Shown one piece after another: positions 1 through 8,581 of a stretch of DNA of 44,344 nt. Every line of letters starts with the position of its first letter. Positions within the stretch are counted from its first letter, which is position 1. The notes under the pieces were generated by a model. The model worked only from the letters and a program-made list of their open reading frames with translations. It was not told the origin of the DNA and did no database searches. The position numbers and the translations under genes are program-made. Source of the stretch: Phycisphaera mikurensis (GTDB taxonomy: Bacteria > Planctomycetota > Phycisphaerae > UBA1845); NCBI GenBank assembly GCA_005240095.1, contig SBAX01000188.1, positions 1 through 44,344 of the forward strand, in the 5' to 3' direction.

Positions 1-1071
1 GCCGACGCCCGCTCCGTACACATCCAGCAGCTCGCCCCGGGCCTGGCTGCGCTGGGTCACGAGGTCCACGTCGTCACACACAAACTCACGGCGGTGGATG
101 GAGCCAGTGTGGAGCGCTTTGCGGTCCCGGAGCCGAGCGTGGGCAACCTGCGGCGCTGGGGGGGACGGCGGGCACACTACCTGCGCGGGTTCCTGCGACG
201 CTTCGATATCGTCAACGTGCATTTTCTGGAGGACTGGGGATTCGATCTGGATATCGGCAGCGCGCGTGCGGCGGTGGTGGCCACGGCATGGGGTTCGGAC
301 ATCGTCGATCCACCGGGCGAGGTGCCGGCGTCGGCGGGGCTGGTCGAAGCGCGCAAGAAGCTGCTCCGGGGGGCTGACGGAATCACTACGTGCGGACCGA
401 CGTTCGCGCAGAAGGTGGCGGCCTTTGCGGGGCTGGGCGTTGAGGACGTGGACGTCATACCCTTCGGGGTGAACCTGGAACGGTTTCGGTTCGGACCGCA
501 CAAGGAGCTACCCCGGCGGGTGGGCTTTTTCAAGGGATTTCGGGCGGTATACGGGCCTGTGGTGCTGATGGAGGCGATTCCCCTGATCCTGCGTGGGGCT
601 CCGCAGGCGAGATTCGAGCTGGTCGGCGAGGGGGCGGAGTTGTTGCGGTGTCAAGAGATGGCACCGAGGCTGGGGGTGGAGAAGGCGATCACCTGGTACG
701 GGCGGCAGGCGCACGATCGACTGCCGGGGATGCTGGGGCGTTGGGACGTGACGGTGATTCCGTCTTTTCACGAGGCGTTCGGAGTGGCGGCGCTGGAGTC
801 GTCTGCGGTGGGCGTGCCGGTGGTGGCATCGGATGTGTGCGGGCTGCGGGACACGGTGCGGCATGGGGAGACGGGCTTGCGGGTGCCTGCGGGCGACGCT
901 CAAGCTTTGGCGGAAGCGGTACTGCGGCTGCTGGGGGATGACGAAGAGCGGGCGAGAATGGGCCGGGCGGGTCGCGAGACGGTTGAGGCGGAATTCGACT
1001 GGCGCGATCTGCACCTGCGATGGGTGCGGTTCTACGAAGAAGTGCGGGATCAGGCGGTGGTGATGGTTTAG
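1..1071 (+). CDS. Glycosyltransferase family 4 (GT-B), 5' truncated by the window edge
   Basis: The reading frame is open from base 1 and ends in TAG at 1069-1071, so the start lies outside the window; about 356 residues are visible. The first residues (VHIQQLAPGLAALGHEV, then HVVTHK) are the N-terminal beta-alpha unit of GT-B glycosyltransferases. The C-terminal half holds the donor-sugar site: VGEGAEL, the loop after IPSFHEAFGVAALE (the E-x7-E region of GT4) and VVASDVCGLRDTV, followed by a helical tail. Such enzymes move a sugar from a nucleotide donor to a lipid-linked or polysaccharide acceptor at the cytoplasmic membrane face. The acceptor cannot be read from the sequence. A GTG at 94 could be mistaken for the start but would remove the N-terminal motif. 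No other glycan gene is adjacent downstream. Confidence 0.9.
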   Translation, partial: ADARSVHIQQLAPGLAALGHEVHVVTHKLTAVDGASVERFAVPEPSVGNLRRWGGRRAHYLRGFLRRFDIVNVHFLEDWGFDLDIGSARAAVVATAWGSDIVDPPGEVPASAGLVEARKKLLRGADGITTCGPTFAQKVAAFAGLGVEDVDVIPFGVNLERFRFGPHKELPRRVGFFKGFRAVYGPVVLMEAIPLILRGAPQARFELVGEGAELLRCQEMAPRLGVEKAITWYGRQAHDRLPGMLGRWDVTVIPSFHEAFGVAALESSAVGVPVVASDVCGLRDTVRHGETGLRVPAGDAQALAEAVLRLLGDDEERARMGRAGRETVEAEFDWRDLHLRWVRFYEEVRDQAVVMV

Positions 1072-1139
1072 GCGAAAGATGCGCGCGATGCGCGCACATT
1101 GTGTCGATCTTCTCTGATGCTCTTAGAACCGACTCAGTC

Positions 1140-1217
1140 GTCCCTACGGGACTCATCTGCTGGCTTGCCATACCCGGCACTGAAGTGCCGGGCTATTCTC
1201 GCGCTGTCCCTACGGGA
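1140..1217. repeat. Composite palindromic intergenic repeat (REP-like)
   Basis: The 11-mer TCCCTACGGGA occurs at 1141-1151 and again at 1207-1217. Between them at 1173-1192 is a perfect hairpin, CCCGGCAC-TGAA-GTGCCGGG. Each 11-mer is itself a short palindrome (TCCC-TAC-GGGA). There is no T-run after the hairpin, so it is not a standard intrinsic terminator. A smaller hairpin, GCGCGC-GAT-GCGCGC, lies at 1081-1095 just after the glycosyltransferase stop. The modular palindromic layout is that of an interspersed repeat element. Confidence 0.6.
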
Positions 1218-1237
1218 GGGGCCTGGCCGGAGGTAGG

Positions 1238-2476
1238 ATGCAAGTTGAGCTCAGCCATTCTTGCGTAGATTGCGTGAGCGAGCCGGCACGGACGATTTCG
1301 CGCACCTTGCGGCGCAGGCGATGGATCATGGGCGCGGCACTGTCGGCGATGACGGTCGTCACGCTGGATGTCGCAGTGGGAGTCTTCTTTTGCCGGGATG
1401 GGCAGTTTCGTCAGTGGCGTTTGCCTCCGTATCCGCTGCTTTTCACGGAGAATCAGGCCAAGTGGCTGGCGGAGGATGACTGGCCGTACTATCGCTTCGA
1501 TGCGGCCCTGGGTTGGGTGACCAAGCCGAACGCCGTCTTCGGGGAAGGGCGGTACCGCACCAACTCTGCGGCGATTCGCAGCGATCGGGAGTACGAACCC
1601 ATCGCGCCCGCCGGGGTGAGGCGGATTGCGGTTTTCGGGGACTCGTTCATTCATGGTGACGAGGTCGCAAATAGTGAGACGGCTTGGGCGATGCTGGAGT
1701 CGGTGGACCCGGCGGTGGAGGTTCTCAACTTCGGTGTGCCGGGATACGGCACGGATCAATCTTACTTGCGGTACCTGCACGATGGAGCGCGGTATCGACC
1801 GCATGTGGTTGTCGTGGGGCTGATGCTGGAGAACATTCAGCGGAACGTTTCGGTGTTCCGGCCGGCGTACTACCACGACACGGGATTGCCGCTGGCTAAG
1901 CCTCGCTTTCGCCTCGATGCTGGGGGTGAGCTCGAACTAGTGCCTTGCCCGGCGAGTTCGCTTGCGGAGCTGCGCGAGTTGATCGACTCGCGGCGCCTGG
2001 TGGACAGGTTGTGCGAAACAGACTACTGGGTTAGGCGCTGCCAGGCGGCCTACCGCGGTTCGCCGTGGCTTGCCTCGTCGCTGGCGCGCATTGCTTATGC
2101 TGGATACGCGAATCGGGGTCGGTCGCACCTGGATTTCTACGCCGATCCCGCGAGCGAACCATTCGTCGTGACGGCGGAGGTTCTTACGGCCTTCTGCCAA
2201 CGGGCGCTCGGCGATGGGGCCGAACGCGCCGTCGTGCTCATCCTGCCGGACAAGAACACGGTGCGCGATCAGATTGTTACGCCGCAACAGGAACCCTATT
2301 GGCAAAGCATGGTCGATGCTCTGCGAACCAGGGGCGTGGAATGTGTAGACTTTTCGGCGGCGTTGTTCGAAAAGGCGCGACACGACGGGATCGATGCCTG
2401 TTTTGTGGGCACACATTTCAGCCCGCGGGGGCATGAAGAGTTGTCTAGGTTTCTCGAGCGGGAGCTGTTCCGCTGA
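1238..2476 (+). CDS. Membrane-anchored SGNH/GDSL-like hydrolase family protein
   Basis: The protein has 412 residues. An arginine-rich N-terminus (RTLRRRRW) is followed by a hydrophobic helix at about residues 31-50, so it is probably anchored with the catalytic domain outside the cytoplasm. The GDS block is VFGDSFIHG with Ser136 as the likely nucleophile, followed by the FGVPGYGTDQS block typical of SGNH esterases and acetyl-polysaccharide enzymes. The C-terminal THFSPRGHEEL resembles the last SGNH block with its His, but the usual Asp three residues before that His is not evident. The substrate is unknown; removal or transfer of acyl groups on exported glycans is plausible given the glycosyltransferase upstream, but this is inference. 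A GGAGGT lies three bases before ATG 1238, which is close; ATG 1328 is an alternative start that would still keep the membrane helix. Confidence 0.75.
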   Translation: MQVELSHSCVDCVSEPARTISRTLRRRRWIMGAALSAMTVVTLDVAVGVFFCRDGQFRQWRLPPYPLLFTENQAKWLAEDDWPYYRFDAALGWVTKPNAVFGEGRYRTNSAAIRSDREYEPIAPAGVRRIAVFGDSFIHGDEVANSETAWAMLESVDPAVEVLNFGVPGYGTDQSYLRYLHDGARYRPHVVVVGLMLENIQRNVSVFRPAYYHDTGLPLAKPRFRLDAGGELELVPCPASSLAELRELIDSRRLVDRLCETDYWVRRCQAAYRGSPWLASSLARIAYAGYANRGRSHLDFYADPASEPFVVTAEVLTAFCQRALGDGAERAVVLILPDKNTVRDQIVTPQQEPYWQSMVDALRTRGVECVDFSAALFEKARHDGIDACFVGTHFSPRGHEELSRFLERELFR

Positions 2477-2508
2477 AGAATAGCCGAGGACCCAAAGGTG
2501 CGTCGCTC

Positions 2509-3114
2509 TTAGGCCCGCTCCCTGACGGTCGCGGTACTGATCGGGCGGCGCCAGGTGTCGATGACCGGACGAAGGAGGCGCGAGGCTTCCCGCTCGTCCC
2601 CGGATGAAAACCGAAGAATCACCTGGTTGAGGGGTTGTTTGCTGTTGGGGTGCAGGATGCGGGGAAGCAACGTTTCACGCTGTTGCTCTTCGGGAAGGAA
2701 GGCCTCGAAGACCGCGGCTTCCTCATCTCCGGACAACTCAAAGGGATAGCGAACGTCGAGTCGGGCGGCGTCGAAGGATGTCGTGCCGAAGGGCCCGAGG
2801 CGAAAGACAAGTTCGGCCGGCGAAGCGAATATGCCGACCTGGGCCGGCCAGACGGTGAGAAGGAGCCAGCGCACGGCGGTCAGAGCGGTCCACAGGGCGG
2901 TCGCCGGGAGGGGCAAGGCGATGACGGCGATGCTGTAGTCCACGAGGCGGTTGGAGACCCCGGAGGGGACGAAGTTCAAACCGCTATAGATCAACACGGT
3001 GGCGGTGCCGAGGATGGCCGCAGGTACGGCCCAGATCAGAGCACGGGTCAACGCGCGGCCACGGGACACCGGGACGACTGCAAGGGAAGCGGCCGATTCC
3101 CGCACTGTTGCCAT
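2509..3114 (-). CDS. Small membrane protein of unknown function, partner of the VWA gene
   Basis: From the ATG at 3114 the protein has 201 residues. Two hydrophobic segments (ALIWAVPAAILGTATVLIY, then YSIAVIALPLPATALWTAL) are followed by a soluble domain of about 110 residues. The frame remains open upstream to a GTG at 3177 overlapping the VWA stop, but that stretch only encodes the translated heptamer array (DNRQSTIDN), so ATG 3114 is preferred. The gene sits directly downstream of the BatA-like VWA gene on the same strand and probably shares its transcript. I do not recognise the soluble domain. It has no cysteines or obvious catalytic motif and may be an accessory subunit; this is inferred from position only. 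Confidence 0.65.
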   Translation of the reverse strand: MATVRESAASLAVVPVSRGRALTRALIWAVPAAILGTATVLIYSGLNFVPSGVSNRLVDYSIAVIALPLPATALWTALTAVRWLLLTVWPAQVGIFASPAELVFRLGPFGTTSFDAARLDVRYPFELSGDEEAAVFEAFLPEEQQRETLLPRILHPNSKQPLNQVILRFSSGDEREASRLLRPVIDTWRRPISTATVRERA

Positions 3115-3120
3115 GGTCGA

Positions 3121-3148
3121 ATTGTCGATTGTCGATTGTCGATTGTCG
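3121..3148 (-). repeat. Four tandem CGACAAT heptamers just upstream of the 3114 start
   Basis: Four perfect ATTGTCG units on the plus strand (CGACAAT in the sense of the downstream gene) occupy 3121-3148 and end six bases before the ATG at 3112-3114. The flank continues as AATG, as it does at the array at 7708-7735. The array fills the whole space in which a ribosome binding site would be expected. Confidence 0.85.
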
Positions 3149-3173
3149 AATGCGGCGTGAGGGAGGCGATCGA

Positions 3174-5210
3174 TCACACGAAGACGCGTCGGTTATAGAC
3201 GATCCATTCGAGAATAAGCAGGGCGAGGATGGCCAGCAGGAAGTAGGGCCAGGCGGGCTTGGAAGTCTGGAGAGTCGATGCTTTGGCCTCAAGCCCCTCG
3301 CCGCCGAAGACGACGCTGGGCGCCGGGGCGACATCGCTTTCGGTGGGGTTAAAGAGGTTCACGGCAAAGACGTCCTGCCCGGGGACGCCGGGGCTTACGC
3401 GATACGGACCGACGGTTCGTGTGCGGGCGTAGTGGACGGTCTGGGCACCGGCCGTGGGCACCGAGTCTGTCGTGGCGTCGGGGCGGAGGATGTCGACGGT
3501 CGGCGGTTTGGCGCCTCCTTTTTCGGCGGCCACGGGCAGTGTGACCGGTTCACCTGGGGCGACGCTGCGTGCTCCGGTGGCGGCGATGTTGGAGGAGAGG
3601 AACTGCACGGCGTTCTGCATGAAAACGACGAAGTCCACACTGGCCACCCAGTCGGTGTTCATGCGGGGCGCACCGGCCTCGTCCATGACGATGAGGCTGA
3701 AGGCGCTGATCAGGAACTGGCTCGTGTCACGGGTTAAGTAAGCGAGCACGGGTGAGGTCTGGCCGTCGATGAGGGAGACGGCGTCGGAAGGGAGCGTCAG
3801 ACGGAGCCACTGAGCAACGTCGAGAGTCTCCACGGCGATGTGGCGGAGCACGGCGTGGGTGTCATCCCAGTTGAAGATCACTTCGTTATCGACTACCGGT
3901 CCCGCGGAAACGCCTTCGATCTTAGGGATGCTGCCCCAGAAGAAGTAGTTGCCTGAAGGCAATCGATCAGTCGAGTGGCGGTCAAGGATGACGACGTCGA
4001 AGAGGCTGCGGTCGCCGTCGGCGATCTCTTCCTCGCGTGCGGACTCATACTTTGCCGGTGTCATAGTGGAAAGCTGGATGAAGAGCGTAGAGAGCACGCC
4101 CTGGAGAAAGTCATTGCCGTCGCTGACCAGGAGGACTTTCACGCGGCGGGGTGGGTCGAGGACGGTCCAGGCGCGGTCATCGGCGGAGAGGGCATCGTCG
4201 ATGTTGAGGACGACTTCGGCGATGCCGCCGCCCTCGAATTCCACGTGATCGAAGACGGCGAGGCGGCTACTGCCTGGGGGAGGCTCACCCGGGGCAGTAT
4301 CGACCGATGGATCGGTGCGGCCGCCGTCAAGGTTTAGCGTTTGCACGTCGATGCTGCGGCCCTCGATGTAGAGAGTGGCGTCCAAGGTCACGGGCTGCGG
4401 CGAGAAGTTCTGTACGGCGGCGACCACTTCGAGGAACTCGGGGCGTTCATAATCACGGCGGGCCTCCATGGCGGTGATGCCGACGTTGTCGGAGCGAGTC
4501 CCCACGTGGGTTACACGGATCTTGCTCACGTCCAGTTTCTGCGGCGTGACTCGGCGGCTGTCTTCGATGCGTCCGTCAGTGAAGAGGAAGACGGCGGCCG
4601 TGGGGGCGGCGGACTCCGGGGCGATATCGGAGCCGGCCACATCCCCCCCGATGATCACGTTCTGGGCGTAGGCCTCGGCGAGGGAGACGGCCTCGGCGAG
4701 CGTGGACGTGCTCTGGGTTTGCTCGATGGAGTCGATCTTGCGGATGAGCGCGTCCTTGTTCTGATCGAAGGACGAAACGACCGTGGCTCGATCGCAGAAG
4801 GCGATGACCATGGCGCGGGATTCGTCGCTCATGTTGGCGATGGCGGTCTTGGCCTGCTGCTTGGCGAGGTCCAGGCGGGTTTTGCCGTCGGCTTCGAGGA
4901 CGCCCATGGAGGCGGACTGATCGATGAGCAGGATGATAGTGCTCTCGGCGGTCTGCTCGCGCTGCCAGATGGGCTTGCCCAGGGCGATGGCGGCGAGGGC
5001 GAGTACGAGGAGCTGCAGCAGCAGGAGGAGACTGCGGCGTAGGCGCTGGAAAGGAGCGTTGACATGCAAGTCCTCGACCGCTCGTTTCCAGAGCAGCGTG
5101 GAGGGCACGAGGCGCACCTGGCGACGGAGCTTGAGGAAGTACAGCGCCACCAGCGGTGGAATCGTCAGTCCGGCGGCGGCGGCGATGGTCCAGGGATCGA
5201 GGAAGGTCAA
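3174..5210 (-). CDS. BatA-like membrane protein with von Willebrand factor A domain
   Basis: This 678-residue protein begins with the N-terminal BatA-type segment: a hydrophobic stretch ending VALYFLKLRRQ, a conserved loop (STLLWKRAVEDL) and a second helix (LLLLLQLLVLALAAIALG). The VWA domain follows with a near-canonical metal site, LLIDQSASMG (DxSxS), and about 400 further residues that are mostly beta structure. It ends in a final helix (FLLAILALLILEWIVYN). Family members sit in the membrane with VWA outside or inside depending on type, often with a MoxR ATPase and DUF58 protein; neither is visible here. The start is TTG at 5208-5210 with GGAG six bases upstream, and it places the BatA motif correctly at the N-terminus. 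The soluble C-terminal region may relate to glutamine-amidotransferase-like folds, but this could not be checked. Confidence 0.8.
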   Translation of the reverse strand: MTFLDPWTIAAAAGLTIPPLVALYFLKLRRQVRLVPSTLLWKRAVEDLHVNAPFQRLRRSLLLLLQLLVLALAAIALGKPIWQREQTAESTIILLIDQSASMGVLEADGKTRLDLAKQQAKTAIANMSDESRAMVIAFCDRATVVSSFDQNKDALIRKIDSIEQTQSTSTLAEAVSLAEAYAQNVIIGGDVAGSDIAPESAAPTAAVFLFTDGRIEDSRRVTPQKLDVSKIRVTHVGTRSDNVGITAMEARRDYERPEFLEVVAAVQNFSPQPVTLDATLYIEGRSIDVQTLNLDGGRTDPSVDTAPGEPPPGSSRLAVFDHVEFEGGGIAEVVLNIDDALSADDRAWTVLDPPRRVKVLLVSDGNDFLQGVLSTLFIQLSTMTPAKYESAREEEIADGDRSLFDVVILDRHSTDRLPSGNYFFWGSIPKIEGVSAGPVVDNEVIFNWDDTHAVLRHIAVETLDVAQWLRLTLPSDAVSLIDGQTSPVLAYLTRDTSQFLISAFSLIVMDEAGAPRMNTDWVASVDFVVFMQNAVQFLSSNIAATGARSVAPGEPVTLPVAAEKGGAKPPTVDILRPDATTDSVPTAGAQTVHYARTRTVGPYRVSPGVPGQDVFAVNLFNPTESDVAPAPSVVFGGEGLEAKASTLQTSKPAWPYFLLAILALLILEWIVYNRRVFV

Positions 5211-5240
5211 CTGTGGCTCCGACCGATTACCGAATATGAG

Positions 5241-5266
5241 TTACCAATTACCAATTACCAATTACC
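5241..5266 (-). repeat. GGTAATT heptamer array in the leader of the VWA gene
   Basis: Three full AATTACC units (5246-5266), preceded by a partial TTACC, read GGTAATT x3.7 in the sense of the VWA gene that starts at 5210. The array lies about 30 bases upstream of the TTG start. A degenerate unit (GGTAATC) sits nearer to it. The same heptamer occurs at 39086-39099 on the opposite strand, again in coding sense before a start codon. Confidence 0.8.
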
Positions 5267-5313
5267 GACGGCTAGCTCTCCGGCGTATTATACCGCGCTC
5301 AAACGCCAGCGCA

Positions 5314-7698
5314 TCAGGGGGGCTTTTGTTCGGCGCGGAGGCGGGCGAGGCGGTCTTCGATCCAGGGGATTAGATCGGGACGATTGGCTGCGCGGACTTG
5401 GGCCAGGCATTCGTTCATGGCTGTGATGGCCTCGTCGAGACGACCAAGGGCGGCGAGAGCAGTGGCAAGGTTGTATCGTGCGGGGATGGACGCGGGATCG
5501 GCCTCTAGCGCTCGACGATAGTGGTCGATCGCGGTATGCAACTGCCCCTGGTCAGCGAGCAGGCGGCCCAACTCGATGTGGGCGGGGGCCAGCTTTTCGT
5601 CGATCCGCACCGCCTCTTGCAGATGGTGGCTAGCCTCGGTGGGATTTCCCGTGGCCACATACGCCTTCGCGAGGCTGAAGTGAAGGTGGGCGTCGTTGGG
5701 TTTCAACTTCAGGACTTCCTGATAGGCGGCAATGGCTTCGGCGAAACTGCCGATGGCGGCCAGATCGGTGGCCTTGCGGAACAGGCGATCGGCTTCGTCG
5801 TCACGCGACGGGGCCTCGGTCGAGGTCGTCGCGGTAAGTCGGCCCAGCTCCTCACGGATGGCCGCATCGTTCGGGGCCAGCTTGGTGAGTAGTTCCATCT
5901 CGCGAGCCGCGTCATCGGCCCTTCCGGATTGGGCAAGCAGCCGGACGAGTTCCAGGCGGGGCTCGGGCTCGTCGGGCTTGAGCTTGATGGCCTGGCGGTA
6001 GCGGGCGATGGCTTCCTCGACCTGGTTGGTGCCCGCGAGCATCCGGGCCAGAGCGAGGTGCGGCTCGGCGAAGGTAGGAGCGATTGCCGCAGCTTTGTCG
6101 AGACTGGCCTCGGCTTCGACGACACGACCTCGCTTCAGATCCAGCAGGCCCATCTGGTACCAGGCGAACTCATTGTCGGGATACGCCTCGATGGCGCGGC
6201 GGAAGGCGTGCTCGGCCTCTTCGAGGCGGTCCTGCTGCCGCAGCTTGGCGGCAAGGTTCACGAAGCCGACGCTGTGGTATGGGGCTTCGTTGACGATGGG
6301 CCAGTTCGCGGCGAAGGCCGTGGCCAGAGCAACCGCGGAAGCAAACGTGATGCGGCGGACCGTTCGGATGGCGGGGTATTCGATCAGGGCGGCGATTCCT
6401 GCGCTGGCGGTCAAGACCAGCAGCGGCACGAGCGGCAATCGGAAGCGGGCGAAGACGAAGAACAGGGCCACAGAAAGGGTGATGGAGGCGATGAGGACTG
6501 GGATGATCCAAGTGCGTCTCCGTTGGCCGGCGATCAACACCAATCCCGTAAGTCCAAGGGGCGCCAGGACGCCGAAATGAAGAATGCGAAGCGGTATGCC
6601 GAGCAGGGACGCCCATTCCGCATAGAGGGCGATGTCCTCGGCGTCGGGGGGCTCGAAGCGGTTCCACACCAGGAGGACCTTGTGGACGAGCAGGCGAAGC
6701 CACACGCCGGGATGCTCGCGGACGAATTCCAGACCGCGGCGCAGCCAGAAGGCGGAAACTTCTCCGGGAGACATGGCGCGGCCCGCGGTCTGCTCGGCGA
6801 TTCGGATGGCGTCTTCGCGTTCCTGGCGCGGATCCTGACGGCCGCGGTAGAAGGAGTCGTACAGGCCCGTGGCCTCGGAGTTGTTGCCGATGTAGAAGTT
6901 CTGCCCGGCGTTGGAGGTGGTGACGGCGAACACTGAGCCGACGGAGTAGTTGCGAACGGCGACGAGGAGCAGGGGCATCGCGGCGAACGCGAGAAAGACG
7001 CCCCCGAGCCGGAACCGGGTGGCGAGCGGCGAGTCGTTACCCGCCTTTGTCCCCTTTTGTGAAGTGGGGAGGCAGGCGGCGAGCACCCTCCTGTGCGTTG
7101 CCAGCAACAGCCATAGGGGGACGACGATCAGGAGTATTAGCATGTTTTCCTGAGTGAGAGCCAACAAGGCGGCGACGAACCCGGCGAGGGCGATCTTGGA
7201 CCAGGACTCGCGCTCGGTGATGCCGGCGAGCAGGTACAGAAACAACGCGGTGAGGAACAGCAGCAGGTTGGCCTTGTGAAGGATCCCGTCGAAAAAGATA
7301 GCCGGTGGGTACACGGCCAGGAGTAATCCGGCGAGCAAGCCCGCGTTAGGACCGAACCATCGCCGACCCGCACCGTGAATCAAAGCGCAGGAAGCCGCTC
7401 CGAGCACCATCTGGACGACGTGAACGAGCATCAGGCTGCGCCCGAACAGAGCGTAGAGGATCGCGAGGAAATAGGGATATGCGGGAGCCAGGAAGAAGAC
7501 TTCGCCGGACCACCATCCACCGGCTGCAATCCGCTCCGCCCATTCGTCATAGAACCGGCCGTCGACGGTTGGCGAGTCGAAGAAGGGGATCGATTGGATC
7601 TGGTACAGGTACAGGAGACGCACGGCCAAGGCGACGGTGAATACGAGTGCGCCATGGGAAATGTAGACGGACCGCTTCATAGCGTGGGGCGCTGTCAT
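5314..7698 (-). CDS. Polytopic GT39/PMT-like glycosyltransferase fused to C-terminal TPR repeats
   Basis: The 794-residue protein has two halves. Residues about 15-460 are polytopic with roughly ten hydrophobic helices. The first periplasmic loop contains TVDGRFYDEW, the acidic pair expected of GT-C (GT39/ArnT-like) enzymes that use polyprenyl-phosphate sugars. Residues about 470-785 are a run of TPRs (for example EFAWYQMGLLDLKRGRVVEA and HLHFSLAKAYVATGNPTEA). Transfer of a sugar to an exported protein or lipid is plausible, but the acceptor is unknown. Start ATG 7696-7698 is preceded by a CGACAAT array and lies 60 bases after the MOSC gene stop. Near residue 206 the loop LPTSQKGTKAGND is encoded by a palindromic repeat seen elsewhere in the window. 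Confidence 0.8.
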   Translation of the reverse strand: MTAPHAMKRSVYISHGALVFTVALAVRLLYLYQIQSIPFFDSPTVDGRFYDEWAERIAAGGWWSGEVFFLAPAYPYFLAILYALFGRSLMLVHVVQMVLGAASCALIHGAGRRWFGPNAGLLAGLLLAVYPPAIFFDGILHKANLLLFLTALFLYLLAGITERESWSKIALAGFVAALLALTQENMLILLIVVPLWLLLATHRRVLAACLPTSQKGTKAGNDSPLATRFRLGGVFLAFAAMPLLLVAVRNYSVGSVFAVTTSNAGQNFYIGNNSEATGLYDSFYRGRQDPRQEREDAIRIAEQTAGRAMSPGEVSAFWLRRGLEFVREHPGVWLRLLVHKVLLVWNRFEPPDAEDIALYAEWASLLGIPLRILHFGVLAPLGLTGLVLIAGQRRRTWIIPVLIASITLSVALFFVFARFRLPLVPLLVLTASAGIAALIEYPAIRTVRRITFASAVALATAFAANWPIVNEAPYHSVGFVNLAAKLRQQDRLEEAEHAFRRAIEAYPDNEFAWYQMGLLDLKRGRVVEAEASLDKAAAIAPTFAEPHLALARMLAGTNQVEEAIARYRQAIKLKPDEPEPRLELVRLLAQSGRADDAAREMELLTKLAPNDAAIREELGRLTATTSTEAPSRDDEADRLFRKATDLAAIGSFAEAIAAYQEVLKLKPNDAHLHFSLAKAYVATGNPTEASHHLQEAVRIDEKLAPAHIELGRLLADQGQLHTAIDHYRRALEADPASIPARYNLATALAALGRLDEAITAMNECLAQVRAANRPDLIPWIEDRLARLRAEQKPP
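7041..7075. repeat. In-frame palindromic repeat inside the glycosyltransferase-TPR gene
   Basis: The plus strand reads CCTTTGTCCCCTTTTGTG and then AAGTGGGGAGG, a diverged version of the C-rich/T-G-T/G-rich hairpin at 9971-10003. It lies in a cytoplasmic or periplasmic loop between membrane helices, where it encodes LPTSQKGTKAG on the minus strand without shifting the frame. Confidence 0.5.
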
Positions 7699-7707
7699 TG
7701 ACAGGGC

Positions 7708-7735
7708 ATTGTCGATTGTCGATTGTCGATTGTCG
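7708..7735 (-). repeat. Four tandem CGACAAT heptamers upstream of the 7698 start
   Basis: Four perfect ATTGTCG units (plus strand) occupy 7708-7735, followed by AATG. In the sense of the downstream gene they read CGACAAT x4 and end nine bases before the ATG at 7696-7698. Confidence 0.85.
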
Positions 7736-7761
7736 AATGAAGGACGCCCGCAGGTCCGGGC

Positions 7762-8568
7762 TCACGTCAGGGCCGGCCCGTCGAGCAATGCCAGCGGGTC
7801 ACCGGCGCGGACTACGCCTTCCACGAGCACGGCCGCGTAGATTCCGGCCTGGCCGTCGTGGCCCTTTGCTACTCGCCGCAGAACCTCCGGATTGGACTGG
7901 CCGGTGTCCGGATCAAGGGTGATCATCTTGCAGCGGGCGTCGCGGTCCATCACCGCGATCTCCACCCTCGCGCCGATCCGCAGCCGGCACTCCACCCACG
8001 TGTTCTCAGAAAACGCTGCACCTCCATCCAGATTCACGTAGAGGTTGGCGCGGAAACGCCGCTTGTCCAGTTCGCTGCCGACTTCCCCGCTCAACTGCTG
8101 CACGGTCTGGATGGAGATCAGCGAAACCGGGCGGCAATCGGTGAAGGCACGATCGGACGTTAGCAGCGAAAGCATGGGGGCGTCCCGCACACCCTCGCGG
8201 AGCAGGTCGATCAGTCGCGGATCGTCAACCGGTAGTACGTCGCCTGCCGGCGTCCGCACGTCGACGATTCGATCGGCGGGGTCCGCGTACAGGGGGGTGA
8301 CCCCGGGGCCGAGCGCCTCGGCCTCCGCCAGATTGGGCGGCATCACCATTCTGTCCGCATGCCGATAGGCCGCGTGATACCGCAGCATCTGCTCCTGTTC
8401 GCGGGCGGTGAAGTACGGGAACCCTTTGGGGGCTGCCGAGCTGTGGAAGGCGTACAAACGGTCGCCGTACATGCCGGGGAAGCCCACAAAGACTTCTCGC
8501 AGCTCCTCGCCTGCCATGCTCTTCACGGGATAGCGCCACAGGCTTTCGATTCGTCCAATCACTTTCAT
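7762..8568 (-). CDS. MOSC domain-containing protein (MOSC_N + MOSC, YcbX/mARC-like)
   Basis: From ATG 8566-8568 this is a 268-residue protein. It starts with the MOSC N-terminal beta-barrel signature (IGRIESLWRYPVKSMAG), and the C-terminal MOSC domain contains RDARCKMITLDPDTG with Cys213 as the conserved cysteine. MOSC proteins bind the sulfurated molybdenum cofactor and act in reductive or sulfur-transfer reactions in the cytoplasm, usually with a redox partner; none is visible nearby. A good Shine-Dalgarno (GAGGAG) sits about seven bases upstream of the chosen ATG. Reading further upstream would only add residues antisense-free but overlapping the end of the kinase gene, so that extension is rejected. 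The gene lies 13 bases after the kinase stop at 8582 and so may be cotranscribed with it. Confidence 0.9.
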   Translation of the reverse strand: MKVIGRIESLWRYPVKSMAGEELREVFVGFPGMYGDRLYAFHSSAAPKGFPYFTAREQEQMLRYHAAYRHADRMVMPPNLAEAEALGPGVTPLYADPADRIVDVRTPAGDVLPVDDPRLIDLLREGVRDAPMLSLLTSDRAFTDCRPVSLISIQTVQQLSGEVGSELDKRRFRANLYVNLDGGAAFSENTWVECRLRIGARVEIAVMDRDARCKMITLDPDTGQSNPEVLRRVAKGHDGQAGIYAAVLVEGVVRAGDPLALLDGPALT

Positions 8569-8581
8569 AGCGGCAACTCCT

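Noticed and set aside
4341-5042. Long open frames opposite the VWA gene and the kinase genes (for example 10712-11680 and 34244-36091 on the plus strand)
   Set aside because: They are antisense shadows: GC-rich codon bias keeps the opposite frames open, and they show no motif while the opposite frame carries complete domains.
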